Below the pieces are notes generated by a model. That model saw nothing but the letters and a program-made list of their open reading frames with translations. It was not told where the DNA came from and ran no database searches. The position numbers were made by a program, and so were the translations under genes. Shown piece after piece: positions 8,291 to 18,102 of a DNA stretch of 64,000 nucleotides (positions within the stretch are counted from its first letter, which is position 1; each line of letters starts with the position of its first letter). The stretch comes from Micromonospora matsumotoense (GTDB lineage Bacteria > Actinomycetota > Actinomycetes > Mycobacteriales > Micromonosporaceae): positions 1 to 64,000 of the forward strand of contig NZ_FMCU01000006.1 of assembly GCF_900091525.1 (NCBI RefSeq), written 5' to 3'.

Positions 8291-10343
8291 CGATGGTGCC
8301 GAAGAAGCCGGGGACCCGTTCGTCGTCGATGGTGGGCAGGGTGAGTAAGAACCTGCGGTCGAGGAATCGGTTGGCTCGTTCGCAGGAGGTTTCCGAGGCG
8401 AAGCTGCAGCAGTGGCAGGCCGCGCCGTGCAGGAAGTCCTCGCCGTGCCGTGGTGTGCGTTGCCCGCAGACGGGGTCGGAGGAGCAGCGGGCTGCTCGGC
8501 GCAGTGCGTCGAGCAGGAGCCCGTGCAGTCGTTCCGGCTGGCTGAGCGCGACGAGGCCGCCGAGGGTTCCCTCGCTGTCGGAGGCCGTGGTGCAGATGAG
8601 TAGTCCCGCGGCGGCGGGTCGGTCAGGGGTGGCTGGCCAGGCGTAGAGGCGTTCGCTGAGGCTGGCGGCTCCGTACCCGCAGGACATCGCCATCTCGCGG
8701 ATGAGGATGTGGGCCAGGCTGTGGATCAACCAGTAGCGCGGGGCGGGGAAGCGGGTGTCGGGGTCGATCTGGGCGGCGGTGGCGGAGAAGCGTCGGGAGA
8801 AGTTGTGCCGATGGGCTTCGCGGTGTGCTCGCCACAGCGCGGTGGGCAGGATCTGCGCTTCCCAGGCGGCGATGGCGGGCTCATCGAGTTGCAGGAAGAT
8901 GCCTTCGCCGCGGTCCTCGGTGGCCGGTACCCAGGTGGGTCTGCCGTCCCGGGTGAGCTTGACGAGCCGGCTGGCGAGGTCGTTGACCCGGTCCATCTCG
9001 TCGATGCGGGTGAAGCCGATCACCGCGTTGACCTTTTTCATTCGGTTCACGGCGATGACCCGGTGCACTTGCTTCGGGAGGTCGGCGGCCGTGGGCATCT
9101 CGGTGACCATCAGTCCGCTGGAGTCCTGCTGCTGCGCGAATAGGCTCGGCTTCTGCAGGTAGTCCCACTCCGGCACAAGCAGCTCGACCGGGTCCCAATC
9201 GCGTAGCCTCTCCCGGCGCTCCTCCTCCGATGGGGGTGGGGCGAGTGCCTCGGCCGCCGCCGCGGTCAGCTGTTCGTCGGTGACTCCGGTGATGTCGCAC
9301 TTGTGTGCGATGAGAAGCGAACGGAGCACCTTCGGCAGGGCTGCGTAGTCGGCCAGTTCCTCCGGGGTCAGGTACGTGCGGAGCTTCGTAGCGAGCGCGG
9401 TTTGCTTCTGCTCCTCGCTGCGGGGCATCACGATGATCGACTGGGTCGAGGCGAACCACAGGTTGGACGCGCCCATCATCATCAGCGAGGTATCCAGCCC
9501 GCATCTGGGATCGAACGCGTTCAGGTGCGGATGCCGCCCCCGGCAGGTCGGCAGCTTCCGTTTGCCGGCCTCGCCCTGAGCCTCGCCCATGCCCCGCCGC
9601 TGTTGGCAGCGTTCGCAGGCGATGACCGCGCCGGCTCCCTGACCGATGTTGCTGTCGCGCAGTTTCAGGTCCGGGTGCGGGGCGGCGGGGCAGGTTCTGC
9701 CGTGGTGCACCCATAGCGCGTACGGGAACTCGTCGAGGTGGCCGTTGGCGCAGGCGAGCAGGTAACGGGCGGGCACCGCCGGACTGCGCCTGGCCTTTCC
9801 CTTCGCGGGAGCCTTGGCCCGTCCCTTCGCCGCCCCCGCGAACGTACGGCCAGGACAACTTGCGTGTTCGAAGGTCGCCAGGTCGGGCCGGAACGGGTGG
9901 GTGTTGGTGTAGCTGAACCGCGACAGCGGCCCGAGGTAGTCGCAGCCGGTGCACCGCAGCCACTGCGGAAACACCCGGGCCGGGATGCCGAGGTCGGAGC
10001 CCTCCTGTGACATCGCGCGGGCCTTGGGCTGCCACGGGAAGGGCCGCAGTTGCTGCACGCGGGACCCGAGGTGAAGCTGAACCACCTTGAGTAGCCGTGG
10101 CTCTTCGATCGTCGGCACGGTGGGCCGCCGCCGCCAGATCGGCTCCCAGTCGTCGAGGCCAGCCGGCATGATCGAGAACTGCGGCAGGTCCATGATCGAG
10201 CCGACACCATAGGTATAGAGCAGTGACGATGGGCGGGCCGAGCCCACCTTGGCCCGGTTCTTGACGTTTAACTGCTCGCTGTCAGCGAGCGGGTCCAACG
10301 GCTGCGCCGACTCGAAGATCATCTGCCCGTCGTTGTCCGTCAC
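8280..10343 (-). CDS. drmB: DISARM protein DrmB (DUF1998)
   Basis: 687 residues from GTG 10343, overlapping the drmA stop by 4 bp (GTGA). The C-terminal region (about 540-660) is the DUF1998 domain: HSLAHILIREMAMSCGYGAA, CTTASDSEGTLGGLVALSQP and a Cys-rich block (CSSDPVCGQR, HGAACHCCSFASETSCERAN) that probably binds metal. The N-terminal part carries other Cys pairs (LRCTGCDYLG; CERCQQRRG). DrmB forms a complex with the helicase DrmA in DISARM and loads on DNA; it resembles MrfB-type partners of helicases. Length and position between drmA and drmC are as expected. Confidence 0.92.
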   Translation of the reverse strand: MTDNDGQMIFESAQPLDPLADSEQLNVKNRAKVGSARPSSLLYTYGVGSIMDLPQFSIMPAGLDDWEPIWRRRPTVPTIEEPRLLKVVQLHLGSRVQQLRPFPWQPKARAMSQEGSDLGIPARVFPQWLRCTGCDYLGPLSRFSYTNTHPFRPDLATFEHASCPGRTFAGAAKGRAKAPAKGKARRSPAVPARYLLACANGHLDEFPYALWVHHGRTCPAAPHPDLKLRDSNIGQGAGAVIACERCQQRRGMGEAQGEAGKRKLPTCRGRHPHLNAFDPRCGLDTSLMMMGASNLWFASTQSIIVMPRSEEQKQTALATKLRTYLTPEELADYAALPKVLRSLLIAHKCDITGVTDEQLTAAAAEALAPPPSEEERRERLRDWDPVELLVPEWDYLQKPSLFAQQQDSSGLMVTEMPTAADLPKQVHRVIAVNRMKKVNAVIGFTRIDEMDRVNDLASRLVKLTRDGRPTWVPATEDRGEGIFLQLDEPAIAAWEAQILPTALWRAHREAHRHNFSRRFSATAAQIDPDTRFPAPRYWLIHSLAHILIREMAMSCGYGAASLSERLYAWPATPDRPAAAGLLICTTASDSEGTLGGLVALSQPERLHGLLLDALRRAARCSSDPVCGQRTPRHGEDFLHGAACHCCSFASETSCERANRFLDRRFLLTLPTIDDERVPGFFGTIDVY

Positions 10344-13300
10344 TCATCTTCTCCTTCGGGCAGCTCCCACGACGGCGCGTCGTCGGGTTCGACGACGAAC
10401 AGCCGCTCGGCTATGGGGCTGACCAGCAGGTTGATCTCCGGCTGGACCTCGCGCATCGAGTGCGCGACGATGAACGGCGCGCGGTCCGGCTGACCCTGGT
10501 GTGCTCTTGCGTTCTCCGGGCTGATTAGCAACGGCAGGTAGCTGTCGTTGGCGCCGGTGCGCTCATACACCAGGGTCTTGCTGAGTTTCCCGGCGTACTT
10601 TCCCCGAGCGTTCCACTGGTCCAGCCGGTTGATCAGCCGCTGGTGCGCCTGCGCCATCAGGTCGTCCAGCTGGGCCGCCGGCCGGATTCGGGCGTAGAGC
10701 CGATCGACCAGGGCAGCGAGAGCGTCGTGTTCGGCACGGACCCGCCACGCAGCCCGCTCCGGGGACAGCCCGTCGTCGCGGTGCGCCTGAAGCACCCGAG
10801 CCGCGCTGACCAGCACCCCGTCGATGCCCCGGTCCAGAGCCGTCGGTGAGAACGGGGTGACCGACAGCGCCTCCACCTGTGCGTAGAACGTCTCGTGGTA
10901 GTGACGGAACTGTTCGTAGTGGGCCAGGTCGCGGGGCCGCGCCCAGTTCCCGAGCGCCACGACAAGCCCGGGGCGGCCGCAGTCCTCACCCGGGCGGCCG
11001 CCGTCGCGGCCCACCCGCGAGGACGCCTGGATGTACTCGGCGGTGTTCTTCGGCTGCCCCACCACCAGCATCAGACCGAGCCGCTGCACGTCGACCCCGA
11101 CCTGCAGCATCGAGGTGGCCAGCACCACGTCGAACGGGTCAGCCTTCGGCCGCTCCACCCGCCCGCCGGCCTCCTGCCGTTCGAGCCGCTGCCGCATCGC
11201 CGCGGTCGTGGCGTAGTCGGGGTCGAACTCCAAGGCCAGGTTGTCCAGGGTGCGTCCGATGTCGACTGAAGCGATGCGGGAGGTCAGCTCGCCGGTGACC
11301 AGCCGCCCGTACGAGCCGAGCCGCCGTGGAAAGCCCGATCCGGGACGGGGCTGCCGGACCCGGTTCTGCACGTCGTCGGCCATGTAGCGGGCCATACCGG
11401 CCAGCTCACGGGTCGCGTTGAAGTAGCCCACCAACGTCATGTACGGATCGGCGGCAGACCCACTGCGGTCGAACAGCAACTGCCCGGCGAGCAGCAACAC
11501 CTCGGCGACCCGGATCTCCGCGCTCGACAGCCGCACCCCCTGCGCGCTCACCCCGATGTAGCGCCGGCCCGGGGTAGTCGGCCCGATCGGCAGCTCCTGT
11601 GAGAAGTACGTGTCCGCCACATCCAGGACCTGCGGCGGGAAGATCTGGACGCCGCGCCCGTACAACCCTCGTACCTGCTCGTCGGCGCGGCGCACGGTGG
11701 CCGTCGACGCCACGATCATCGGCCGGACCGGCTTGCCGTCGGCGGTCTCCCACGACGCGAGGGTCTCGACGGCCACCTCGAACAGCCCCACGGCGGTGCC
11801 CAGCGCCCCGGTGATCAGGTGCAGCTCATCCTGAATGATCAGATCCGGCGGCCGGAGCCGTCCCACCGCGCGTACGGTCGCGGCGGGCAGGCCGGGCTCA
11901 GCCTGGTGACCGGTGGTCACATTGCAACTGGCGTAGTCCGGGTGCACGTAACCGTGCCTACCGCAGTAACGCCCGACGTAGCCGAACAGCGACGCCGCCT
12001 CACCCTCGCGCGCCAACCGAGCGAACTTGTCGACCGTCGCGATCACGAACGCCGGCGGCATCCGGTAGATCTCCTCGTCCACCGTCAGCATCGGCAGGCC
12101 CTCATCCACCTGACCACCCTTGGCGAACGGGCACTGCCCCATATCGTCGCCGCAGAAGACCAGCACCCGCCGAGTCGCCTTGACCGGCTTCACGTTCCCG
12201 GCGCCGATCGGACTGCCGCACCACGGGCATCGCTGCACCTGCAAAACCGTCAGCCGGTGCCCGCCATAGGCGTTGGCCTTGCGCAGCTGCTCGTCCGCCT
12301 CGTCCCACCGCTTTGGGCTCACGTCGGTGCCGACCCACAACCCGATTCGGAACGGCTTGCTACCCCAGGTTGCCTCGTCCCGGCGGCGGACCAGCTCCGC
12401 CGCACACACGAGCGTGGTGGCCCGCTGGAACTGCTGCGCGGTGAGCAGCCGCAACGTGTACCGCATCAACACGGCCACCCCGTCACGCCCGTCCAACGGC
12501 CCATCGGAGGACGCCACCATCTGCTGCCGGCGCCGGATCGCGAACGTGTACGCCGCCAGACCCAGGTACGCCTCGGTCTTGCCACCACCGGTCGGGAAGA
12601 ACAGCAACTCCACCCGCGACAGCTCGCCGCTGCGCGCCGCAGCGGTTGGGTCGGTCAGCGCTGGCAGCTGCATGAGGATGAACGCCAGCTGGAATGGACG
12701 CCACGACGACGGCTTCTCCCGCTCGTCGGCCTCGACCTGATCGCGGGCGTCGTCGAACGACAGGCTCGGGTCGGAGCTACGCGACGCCCCGATCCGGGAG
12801 TGGACCCGCTGGTCCCGCATGACCTCATTCATGAACCGGAAGCACGCGAACGCCTCCGGATCAGCCACCACGTGCGCCAGACCGTCCGTCAGCCGCTGCT
12901 CTGCCGCGCGCGCCTCGTCCACGACCTCCTCGGCCAGGTCCCGCAGATGCTCGGGGAGCTGTGCCGCCTTCGCGGCCTCACCGTCTAGCCAGGTTCGGTA
13001 CCCGTCCACCAGCGGGGCGAGCCCATCACGAACCTGTTCAGGGCTGGCCTTGGCCAGTGCGTCCATGGACAGCATTGCGCCCGTGACCGACCGTGCCTGC
13101 GTCTGCGGTGTCTCCGCGACCGGCAGCCACGTCGTCCACACCGCCGTCGCCCGCCGTGCTCCCGGCTCTGCCCGCCAGTCCACCGAGCAGGTCCGCCCGA
13201 CCGCGAACTCCAGCCGATTGCGGTACTGCAAGTGCAGCCGGCGCATTTCGTCGTCGTGCTCCGGCCACTCCTGCTCCATGACGTCGCGCACCGGCAGGAA

Positions 13301-14041
13301 CACCGCCGTACCGCCCGCGTCGACGTGCAGCTTCGTCTGGAACAGCCACTCGTGCACCGGGATCGTCGGCGGTGTCTCCCGGTCATTGACCAGCGCGATC
13401 TCGATCAACCGCCGGCCGAAACGCGCGTCGTCGTAGGCATCGATCCGCAAACAGATCTGCCCGGACAGCACCCGCGTGTACGTCCGCCCCGGCGTCAGCT
13501 CGGCCACCGCGATCTTCTCGACGATCCCGACCGGCGTGCGCCGATACCGTCGCACCGCCCGGCCCCGCTTGTCGACCTCACCGGTCTTCACACTCTCGTA
13601 GGTGCCCCACGACGCGGTGACCGTGAAATCCGCCAGATCGTTTGGCACCTGGAACCGCAACCCCATCGACGACGGAATCATCAGCCCCTGCCGCGGAGCC
13701 TTGTCGTCGGCGTCATCCTCCTCACCCTCGACGTCGGTGCCGTCGGCAGACTCGGCCGGAATCCCACGCTGGGCATGAGAACCCGCCGCATCAGATCGAA
13801 TGCCCACCAGGCCATACCCGTCCTCAGAGCCGGCCGGATCAGCATCGGGCTCGGTCAGCTTCACCGGCGCGATATGCCCCACCAGGTACAGCTGACGCGG
13901 GCTTACCGCCAACAGCTCCTCCGGCCCACCCGATGGCCCGAGCAGCTCACGCTCCAGGATGTCGACCAGATTCTCTCGAACCGTGTACGAAGTGCCGTCC
14001 GGCTGTTGCGCGAGCTGGATTCCCGGCGCGGGGTCCGTCAC
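10340..14041 (-). CDS. drmA: DISARM helicase DrmA
   Basis: 1233 residues. Start set at GTG 14041, whose GTGA overlaps the stop of the methyltransferase gene; the longer frame to 14248 would run deep into that gene. Superfamily 2 helicase motifs: LLFFPTGGGKTEAYLGLAAY (Walker A, around 510-530), LIIQDELHLITG (DExH), ASTATVRRADEQ, and a helicase C part with LATSMLQVGVDVQRLGLMLV followed by AEYIQASSRVGRD. A Cys cluster (QRCPWCGSP) lies between the two helicase lobes. DrmA is the core translocase of DISARM and pairs with DrmB. Confidence 0.93.
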   Translation of the reverse strand: MTDPAPGIQLAQQPDGTSYTVRENLVDILERELLGPSGGPEELLAVSPRQLYLVGHIAPVKLTEPDADPAGSEDGYGLVGIRSDAAGSHAQRGIPAESADGTDVEGEEDDADDKAPRQGLMIPSSMGLRFQVPNDLADFTVTASWGTYESVKTGEVDKRGRAVRRYRRTPVGIVEKIAVAELTPGRTYTRVLSGQICLRIDAYDDARFGRRLIEIALVNDRETPPTIPVHEWLFQTKLHVDAGGTAVFLPVRDVMEQEWPEHDDEMRRLHLQYRNRLEFAVGRTCSVDWRAEPGARRATAVWTTWLPVAETPQTQARSVTGAMLSMDALAKASPEQVRDGLAPLVDGYRTWLDGEAAKAAQLPEHLRDLAEEVVDEARAAEQRLTDGLAHVVADPEAFACFRFMNEVMRDQRVHSRIGASRSSDPSLSFDDARDQVEADEREKPSSWRPFQLAFILMQLPALTDPTAAARSGELSRVELLFFPTGGGKTEAYLGLAAYTFAIRRRQQMVASSDGPLDGRDGVAVLMRYTLRLLTAQQFQRATTLVCAAELVRRRDEATWGSKPFRIGLWVGTDVSPKRWDEADEQLRKANAYGGHRLTVLQVQRCPWCGSPIGAGNVKPVKATRRVLVFCGDDMGQCPFAKGGQVDEGLPMLTVDEEIYRMPPAFVIATVDKFARLAREGEAASLFGYVGRYCGRHGYVHPDYASCNVTTGHQAEPGLPAATVRAVGRLRPPDLIIQDELHLITGALGTAVGLFEVAVETLASWETADGKPVRPMIVASTATVRRADEQVRGLYGRGVQIFPPQVLDVADTYFSQELPIGPTTPGRRYIGVSAQGVRLSSAEIRVAEVLLLAGQLLFDRSGSAADPYMTLVGYFNATRELAGMARYMADDVQNRVRQPRPGSGFPRRLGSYGRLVTGELTSRIASVDIGRTLDNLALEFDPDYATTAAMRQRLERQEAGGRVERPKADPFDVVLATSMLQVGVDVQRLGLMLVVGQPKNTAEYIQASSRVGRDGGRPGEDCGRPGLVVALGNWARPRDLAHYEQFRHYHETFYAQVEALSVTPFSPTALDRGIDGVLVSAARVLQAHRDDGLSPERAAWRVRAEHDALAALVDRLYARIRPAAQLDDLMAQAHQRLINRLDQWNARGKYAGKLSKTLVYERTGANDSYLPLLISPENARAHQGQPDRAPFIVAHSMREVQPEINLLVSPIAERLFVVEPDDAPSWELPEGEDE

Positions 14042-17000
14042 AGCAGCGCCTCCTGGCCGTCGAGGACGGCTGACTTTCGTTTGCGGGCAGTCGCCTTCTT
14101 CGCAGCCTTCGGCTGTTGCGCCGCCGCGCGGCGCAGGTTCTCCGCGAGCAACCGGTCCAGGATCTCCACCCGCGCCGCCGGACTCACCGTCCACCGCGTC
14201 ATCTGACGGTAAGTGTGGAAGCCATGCTCCAGCGGCACCTCCGACCACCCGTAAGCCGCCGTCACCGCCTCATCCACGTCGACGTGGATCCGCCGTAACC
14301 GGGCCACATCCGCGTCGTCATCGTCAAGGATTTGCGGATTGTTGATCAGGTTATACAGCTTCGTCAAACCCAGCTCTCGGCGTCGCATTATCTCTCGCCG
14401 TTCGACGTCCAGGGTTTTGCCTATTTTCAACAAGCGTGGATCGCTTTCGGGTCGAGGAAAAGTCTCGAAAACGTCAGAAGGGCTATAGCTTAGATCTGTC
14501 CGCAAGGTAGAGCTGTACCTTATTGCCCACATGCTATGCATTGAGGATGAAAGGATGGCTTGATCGCCGTACGAGTCGGACGCGAAGACGATCAGCTTGT
14601 TATTGAGAACTTGATCGGTGTTTACGCGAACAGGCATGATGGTCCTGCTGACGACGGCAATAACTAGCGCCTCTTGCAGGTGCGCTGTTGCGCTTCGCAT
14701 GCCGGGCGCATTCTCGCCGTATTGCCACCATCGCTCTCTTCTGATCGTGCGGTTATTCTTCGCACGCTCGGGCATGACGAGAGTCTTTACCCGCTCGAAA
14801 GGTACAGTGTAAGTTGCGGCAGCTTCCATGCTGCGGTCATTAAAATCTATGACCCAGCGTGAAGCGGAGCAGTCGAACCGAGAATTAAGATCTTCACCGT
14901 TGAGATAAGGGAATAATACTTCCCGATTTTGGGGGTCCTTCGCGATCCACGACAACGCCTGAGCGGGATCCACAACGAACCCCTGTCCCTCCACCTTGCA
15001 TCCGTTGAATGAGAGTCGAGCGTTCTCGGCGAGTCGGGTGGGCGTGCCATCCACCTTCCCGGCGGGTTCGAGGAGTGTCAGTATTCGCGGAGCTGGAATA
15101 CCATCTACCGTCCTCACTGCAGTTGCCGAGACCGTATTTCGTGTAGCCCATACCGCCGCGTACTCTAGGTTGGCGCTGGCTGATGGCCATCGGGCACTTT
15201 GCACTGCACGGGTTATGGTAAGCCCGTTTGCGACGACCTGGTCGAGACCAACCTGGCGGGTGTCGCCTTGGGCGATGGTGTTAGTGGCGATTAATCCGAG
15301 CGTCCCGGAGGGCCGGAGCAACTCGACCGCTCGCAGCAGGAAGTAAGCGACCAAATCGGCGCTGCCCCGGGTGCCGCCGGCGATCTGGTGGACGAACCAG
15401 TCCCGGACGTTGGTTCCCATCGCTCCGGTAATCTTTGAGCCACCCAGGAAGGGCGGGTTGCCGATTACGGCATCGAACCCGCTGTGATCGATCAACACGT
15501 CCGGTAGTTCAAGCATCCAGTGCAGTGGCTGCCAGCGGTCGTAATCCGTCGCTACGGTTGGGGTCAGCCCCTCTTTTAGGATCCGATTAAGGGACTCAGG
15601 ACTGGCGGCCGTGCCGTCGGCCGGCATCGCAGCGGCCACCGTCTCGGCCAGGCTCTCGTACGCTTCGTCCAGAGCCCTGCCGGGTTTGCCGCCGAGGCGG
15701 AGCCCGGCGGCGATCACCCCGTCGGCTGCGGCGCGTAGGTCGGCGGTGATCTTGCGAACCTGATTGAGCTGTCGGCGCTTGGCGGTGGCGCTGCGCATGG
15801 GGTCGTGTTCGCGTACCTCGCTGGCGAGGCCGCGGCGGATGTCGACGGCCCGCCGGATGGTGGCGTCCACGTCCTGGGCCGTCAGTCTGGCCTGTTGGTG
15901 GGTGGGTGCCTCGATGTGAAGGGTGCGTAGCTGGCGTAGGTCGGTGAGGCCGAGCAGGGAGTTGCCGTGCAGGATCTTGTCGTCGACGAAGGAGAACGGC
16001 AGGTCGCGGTCGAGGGAGACCAGCCAGAGCGAGAGCTTGCACATCTCGACGGCCATCGCGTTGATGTCGGCGCCGTACAGGCAGCGGGCGACGACTTCAC
16101 GGATCGCGTGTTGGCCGAGGTCATGCTGCCCGGCGTTGGCGGGGTCCTCATCGATCCATGCCTCGACGAGGCGGGCGGCGAGGTAGCGGGCGGCGGCGAC
16201 CAGGAATGCGCCGGAGCCGGCGGCGATGTCGGCCACCTTGAGGTTGAGGATTTCGTCCGAGCCGCGCAGTTTCCACGCGCCGCTGCTCTCGGGGACCTGG
16301 TGCGGGCCGGGGGAGTAGCAGAGCGGTTCGAGGGCGTGCTTGACGACTTCCTCGGCAAGGTCTTTCGGGGTGTAGTGGGCGCCGGCGTTGCGCCGTGATG
16401 GCGTCTCGGTGACCACCAGGCCGCCGTCCAGGATGACTGTGGGGCGGTCGCGCAGGTCGGGCCGGGTGATGGTGGCCCAGGGGAGCAGGCGTGCGCGCAG
16501 GTCGTCGTCATCGGTCACCGCGCGCAGCATGCGGTCGGCGTCGTCGCCGGGCGTGGTTGCGAGCCGCTTCGCCAAGGCGTTTGCGCTCGGCGGGGTGGCA
16601 GCGGGCTGGTTCTCCTTGAGCCAGGCGATGATCGCGGTGGCCAGTTTCGCCGGAGTCGTATTGGCGTCGGCGAGCTGCTCCAGCACGGTCAGCGGGATCT
16701 CCGGCTCGGCTCCGGTGGCACCGACGATGCCGACGTGGGTGTCGCCGGTGACCCGGGTGCAGGAGTAGCCGAGCAGCCCTTCGTAGATGTAGCCGATCTG
16801 TTCCACGTCGACGTCTCGGAACGAGATCCGGCGGGCGTCGCCGCCCTTGAGCTGGGCGACCTGCACCGAGCGCAGGACGTGCAGCATGACCCGGTCGGAG
16901 ACGGGCAGGGCGAGGGTGCCGTTGTCGTTCGCGGCGGTCAGGAACGGGTACCGCTCCGGGTCGAACAGCGATCCGCCGTACGCGGGCATTCGCATGTTCT

Positions 17001-18102
17001 CGAACGACGCGCCCCGGTGGAGGGCCTGGCTGGTGGCGAGCAGCCGGTGCCAGGTCAGGTAGGTGCTGTCCAGCGATTCCTCGCCGTCGCGCAGCCGGCG
17101 CTGTTCCAGGTCGTCGAGTTCACCGCTGATGCCGTACCCCTGCAGGAAGAGCTCGCTCTGCGGCAGCAGGCCGCGCTCCTCGGCGAAGAGCAGGAAGACG
17201 ACGCGCATCATGACCGTGACGGCCGCGGAGTAGGTGTCGTGCGGGTCGACCGGGAGCGGATCGCGCAGGCCGCGCCTGTGGTGGTCGGCGGCGGTCTCGG
17301 CGAACGCCTGGATCAGCAGCTCGACGGCGCGGCGGACCTGGGCGCCGAGAGCCTCGGTGATCTCCTCGGCGGCGGCGACGGACTCCTCGAAAAGCTTGGG
17401 TAGCCGCTCGTTGGGGTCACCGCCGATGATGTGCTGCCGGGCGACGACGGTGAGGAAGGCGTTGCGGGTCAGCGGTTCCTCGACCCAGGTCTGGGCGTCG
17501 ACGATGCCGGACGCGACCATCGCGTCCGGCCGGGCGCAGACCAACGCCCACCAGCGGCCGTCGGTGACGATGCCGATCGCGACGCCGGCGCCGCGCAGCA
17601 TCGCTTCCATCCGGTCGATGGCGGGGGCGGCCCAGCCATCGGTGCCGGTGGCGTGCAGGCTGTCGCACTTGTCGACCACGCCGACCAGCGCGCCGATACC
17701 GTCCGGCCCGTGCAGCGCCGCCTGCGGGGTGACGGTGATCCGCCGGTCGGGCGAGTGCGCAGTCACCCCGGGCGCGCAGTCGGGACCCGAGGCCAGCGAG
17801 GTACGCCAACCGACGACGTCCCGCAGGACGGTCTGCACCCAGACGTCGCGGACCTCGGCGTACTTGGCCTGAACGGTCTCGTCGTCCGGGTCGATGTCGA
17901 GAGCTTCCCAGGCGTGGTCGAACGCCGGCCTGGCCTCGCGGAGGACATCGAGGCGTTCAGGGTCCAGGGCGGGCATGCCCTGCGGCCACACCCGCTTCAG
18001 CGGCGGGATCGCCAGGAAGGGGCCGTCTGTCTCGACCAGTTCCAGCCACGCCCGGTGCAGCTCGGTGGCCGTCTTCGGACGGAAGGTACGGGCGGTCCGC
18101 AT
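14038..18102 (-). CDS. drmMI: DISARM class 1 adenine methyltransferase DrmMI
   Basis: 1354 residues. It begins at ATG 18102, overlapping the drmD stop by one base (TGATG). The methyltransferase core is in the middle: AGAHYTPKDLAEEVVKHALE, motif I VADIAAGSGAFLVAAARYLA (about 640-660), motif IV DAVIGNPPFLGGSKI (about 860). NPPF indicates N6-adenine methylation. The large N-terminal domain resembles type IIG/Eco57I-like proteins, but I see no clear PD-(D/E)XK nuclease. A C-terminal part with several FNG/LNGEDLNSRFD elements may recognise DNA. In class 1 DISARM this enzyme marks host DNA. Base use in the stretch around 14300-15300 is visibly less GC-rich than its surroundings, which may indicate a swapped recognition region. 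Confidence 0.9.
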   Translation of the reverse strand: MRTARTFRPKTATELHRAWLELVETDGPFLAIPPLKRVWPQGMPALDPERLDVLREARPAFDHAWEALDIDPDDETVQAKYAEVRDVWVQTVLRDVVGWRTSLASGPDCAPGVTAHSPDRRITVTPQAALHGPDGIGALVGVVDKCDSLHATGTDGWAAPAIDRMEAMLRGAGVAIGIVTDGRWWALVCARPDAMVASGIVDAQTWVEEPLTRNAFLTVVARQHIIGGDPNERLPKLFEESVAAAEEITEALGAQVRRAVELLIQAFAETAADHHRRGLRDPLPVDPHDTYSAAVTVMMRVVFLLFAEERGLLPQSELFLQGYGISGELDDLEQRRLRDGEESLDSTYLTWHRLLATSQALHRGASFENMRMPAYGGSLFDPERYPFLTAANDNGTLALPVSDRVMLHVLRSVQVAQLKGGDARRISFRDVDVEQIGYIYEGLLGYSCTRVTGDTHVGIVGATGAEPEIPLTVLEQLADANTTPAKLATAIIAWLKENQPAATPPSANALAKRLATTPGDDADRMLRAVTDDDDLRARLLPWATITRPDLRDRPTVILDGGLVVTETPSRRNAGAHYTPKDLAEEVVKHALEPLCYSPGPHQVPESSGAWKLRGSDEILNLKVADIAAGSGAFLVAAARYLAARLVEAWIDEDPANAGQHDLGQHAIREVVARCLYGADINAMAVEMCKLSLWLVSLDRDLPFSFVDDKILHGNSLLGLTDLRQLRTLHIEAPTHQQARLTAQDVDATIRRAVDIRRGLASEVREHDPMRSATAKRRQLNQVRKITADLRAAADGVIAAGLRLGGKPGRALDEAYESLAETVAAAMPADGTAASPESLNRILKEGLTPTVATDYDRWQPLHWMLELPDVLIDHSGFDAVIGNPPFLGGSKITGAMGTNVRDWFVHQIAGGTRGSADLVAYFLLRAVELLRPSGTLGLIATNTIAQGDTRQVGLDQVVANGLTITRAVQSARWPSASANLEYAAVWATRNTVSATAVRTVDGIPAPRILTLLEPAGKVDGTPTRLAENARLSFNGCKVEGQGFVVDPAQALSWIAKDPQNREVLFPYLNGEDLNSRFDCSASRWVIDFNDRSMEAAATYTVPFERVKTLVMPERAKNNRTIRRERWWQYGENAPGMRSATAHLQEALVIAVVSRTIMPVRVNTDQVLNNKLIVFASDSYGDQAILSSSMHSMWAIRYSSTLRTDLSYSPSDVFETFPRPESDPRLLKIGKTLDVERREIMRRRELGLTKLYNLINNPQILDDDDADVARLRRIHVDVDEAVTAAYGWSEVPLEHGFHTYRQMTRWTVSPAARVEILDRLLAENLRRAAAQQPKAAKKATARKRKSAVLDGQEALL

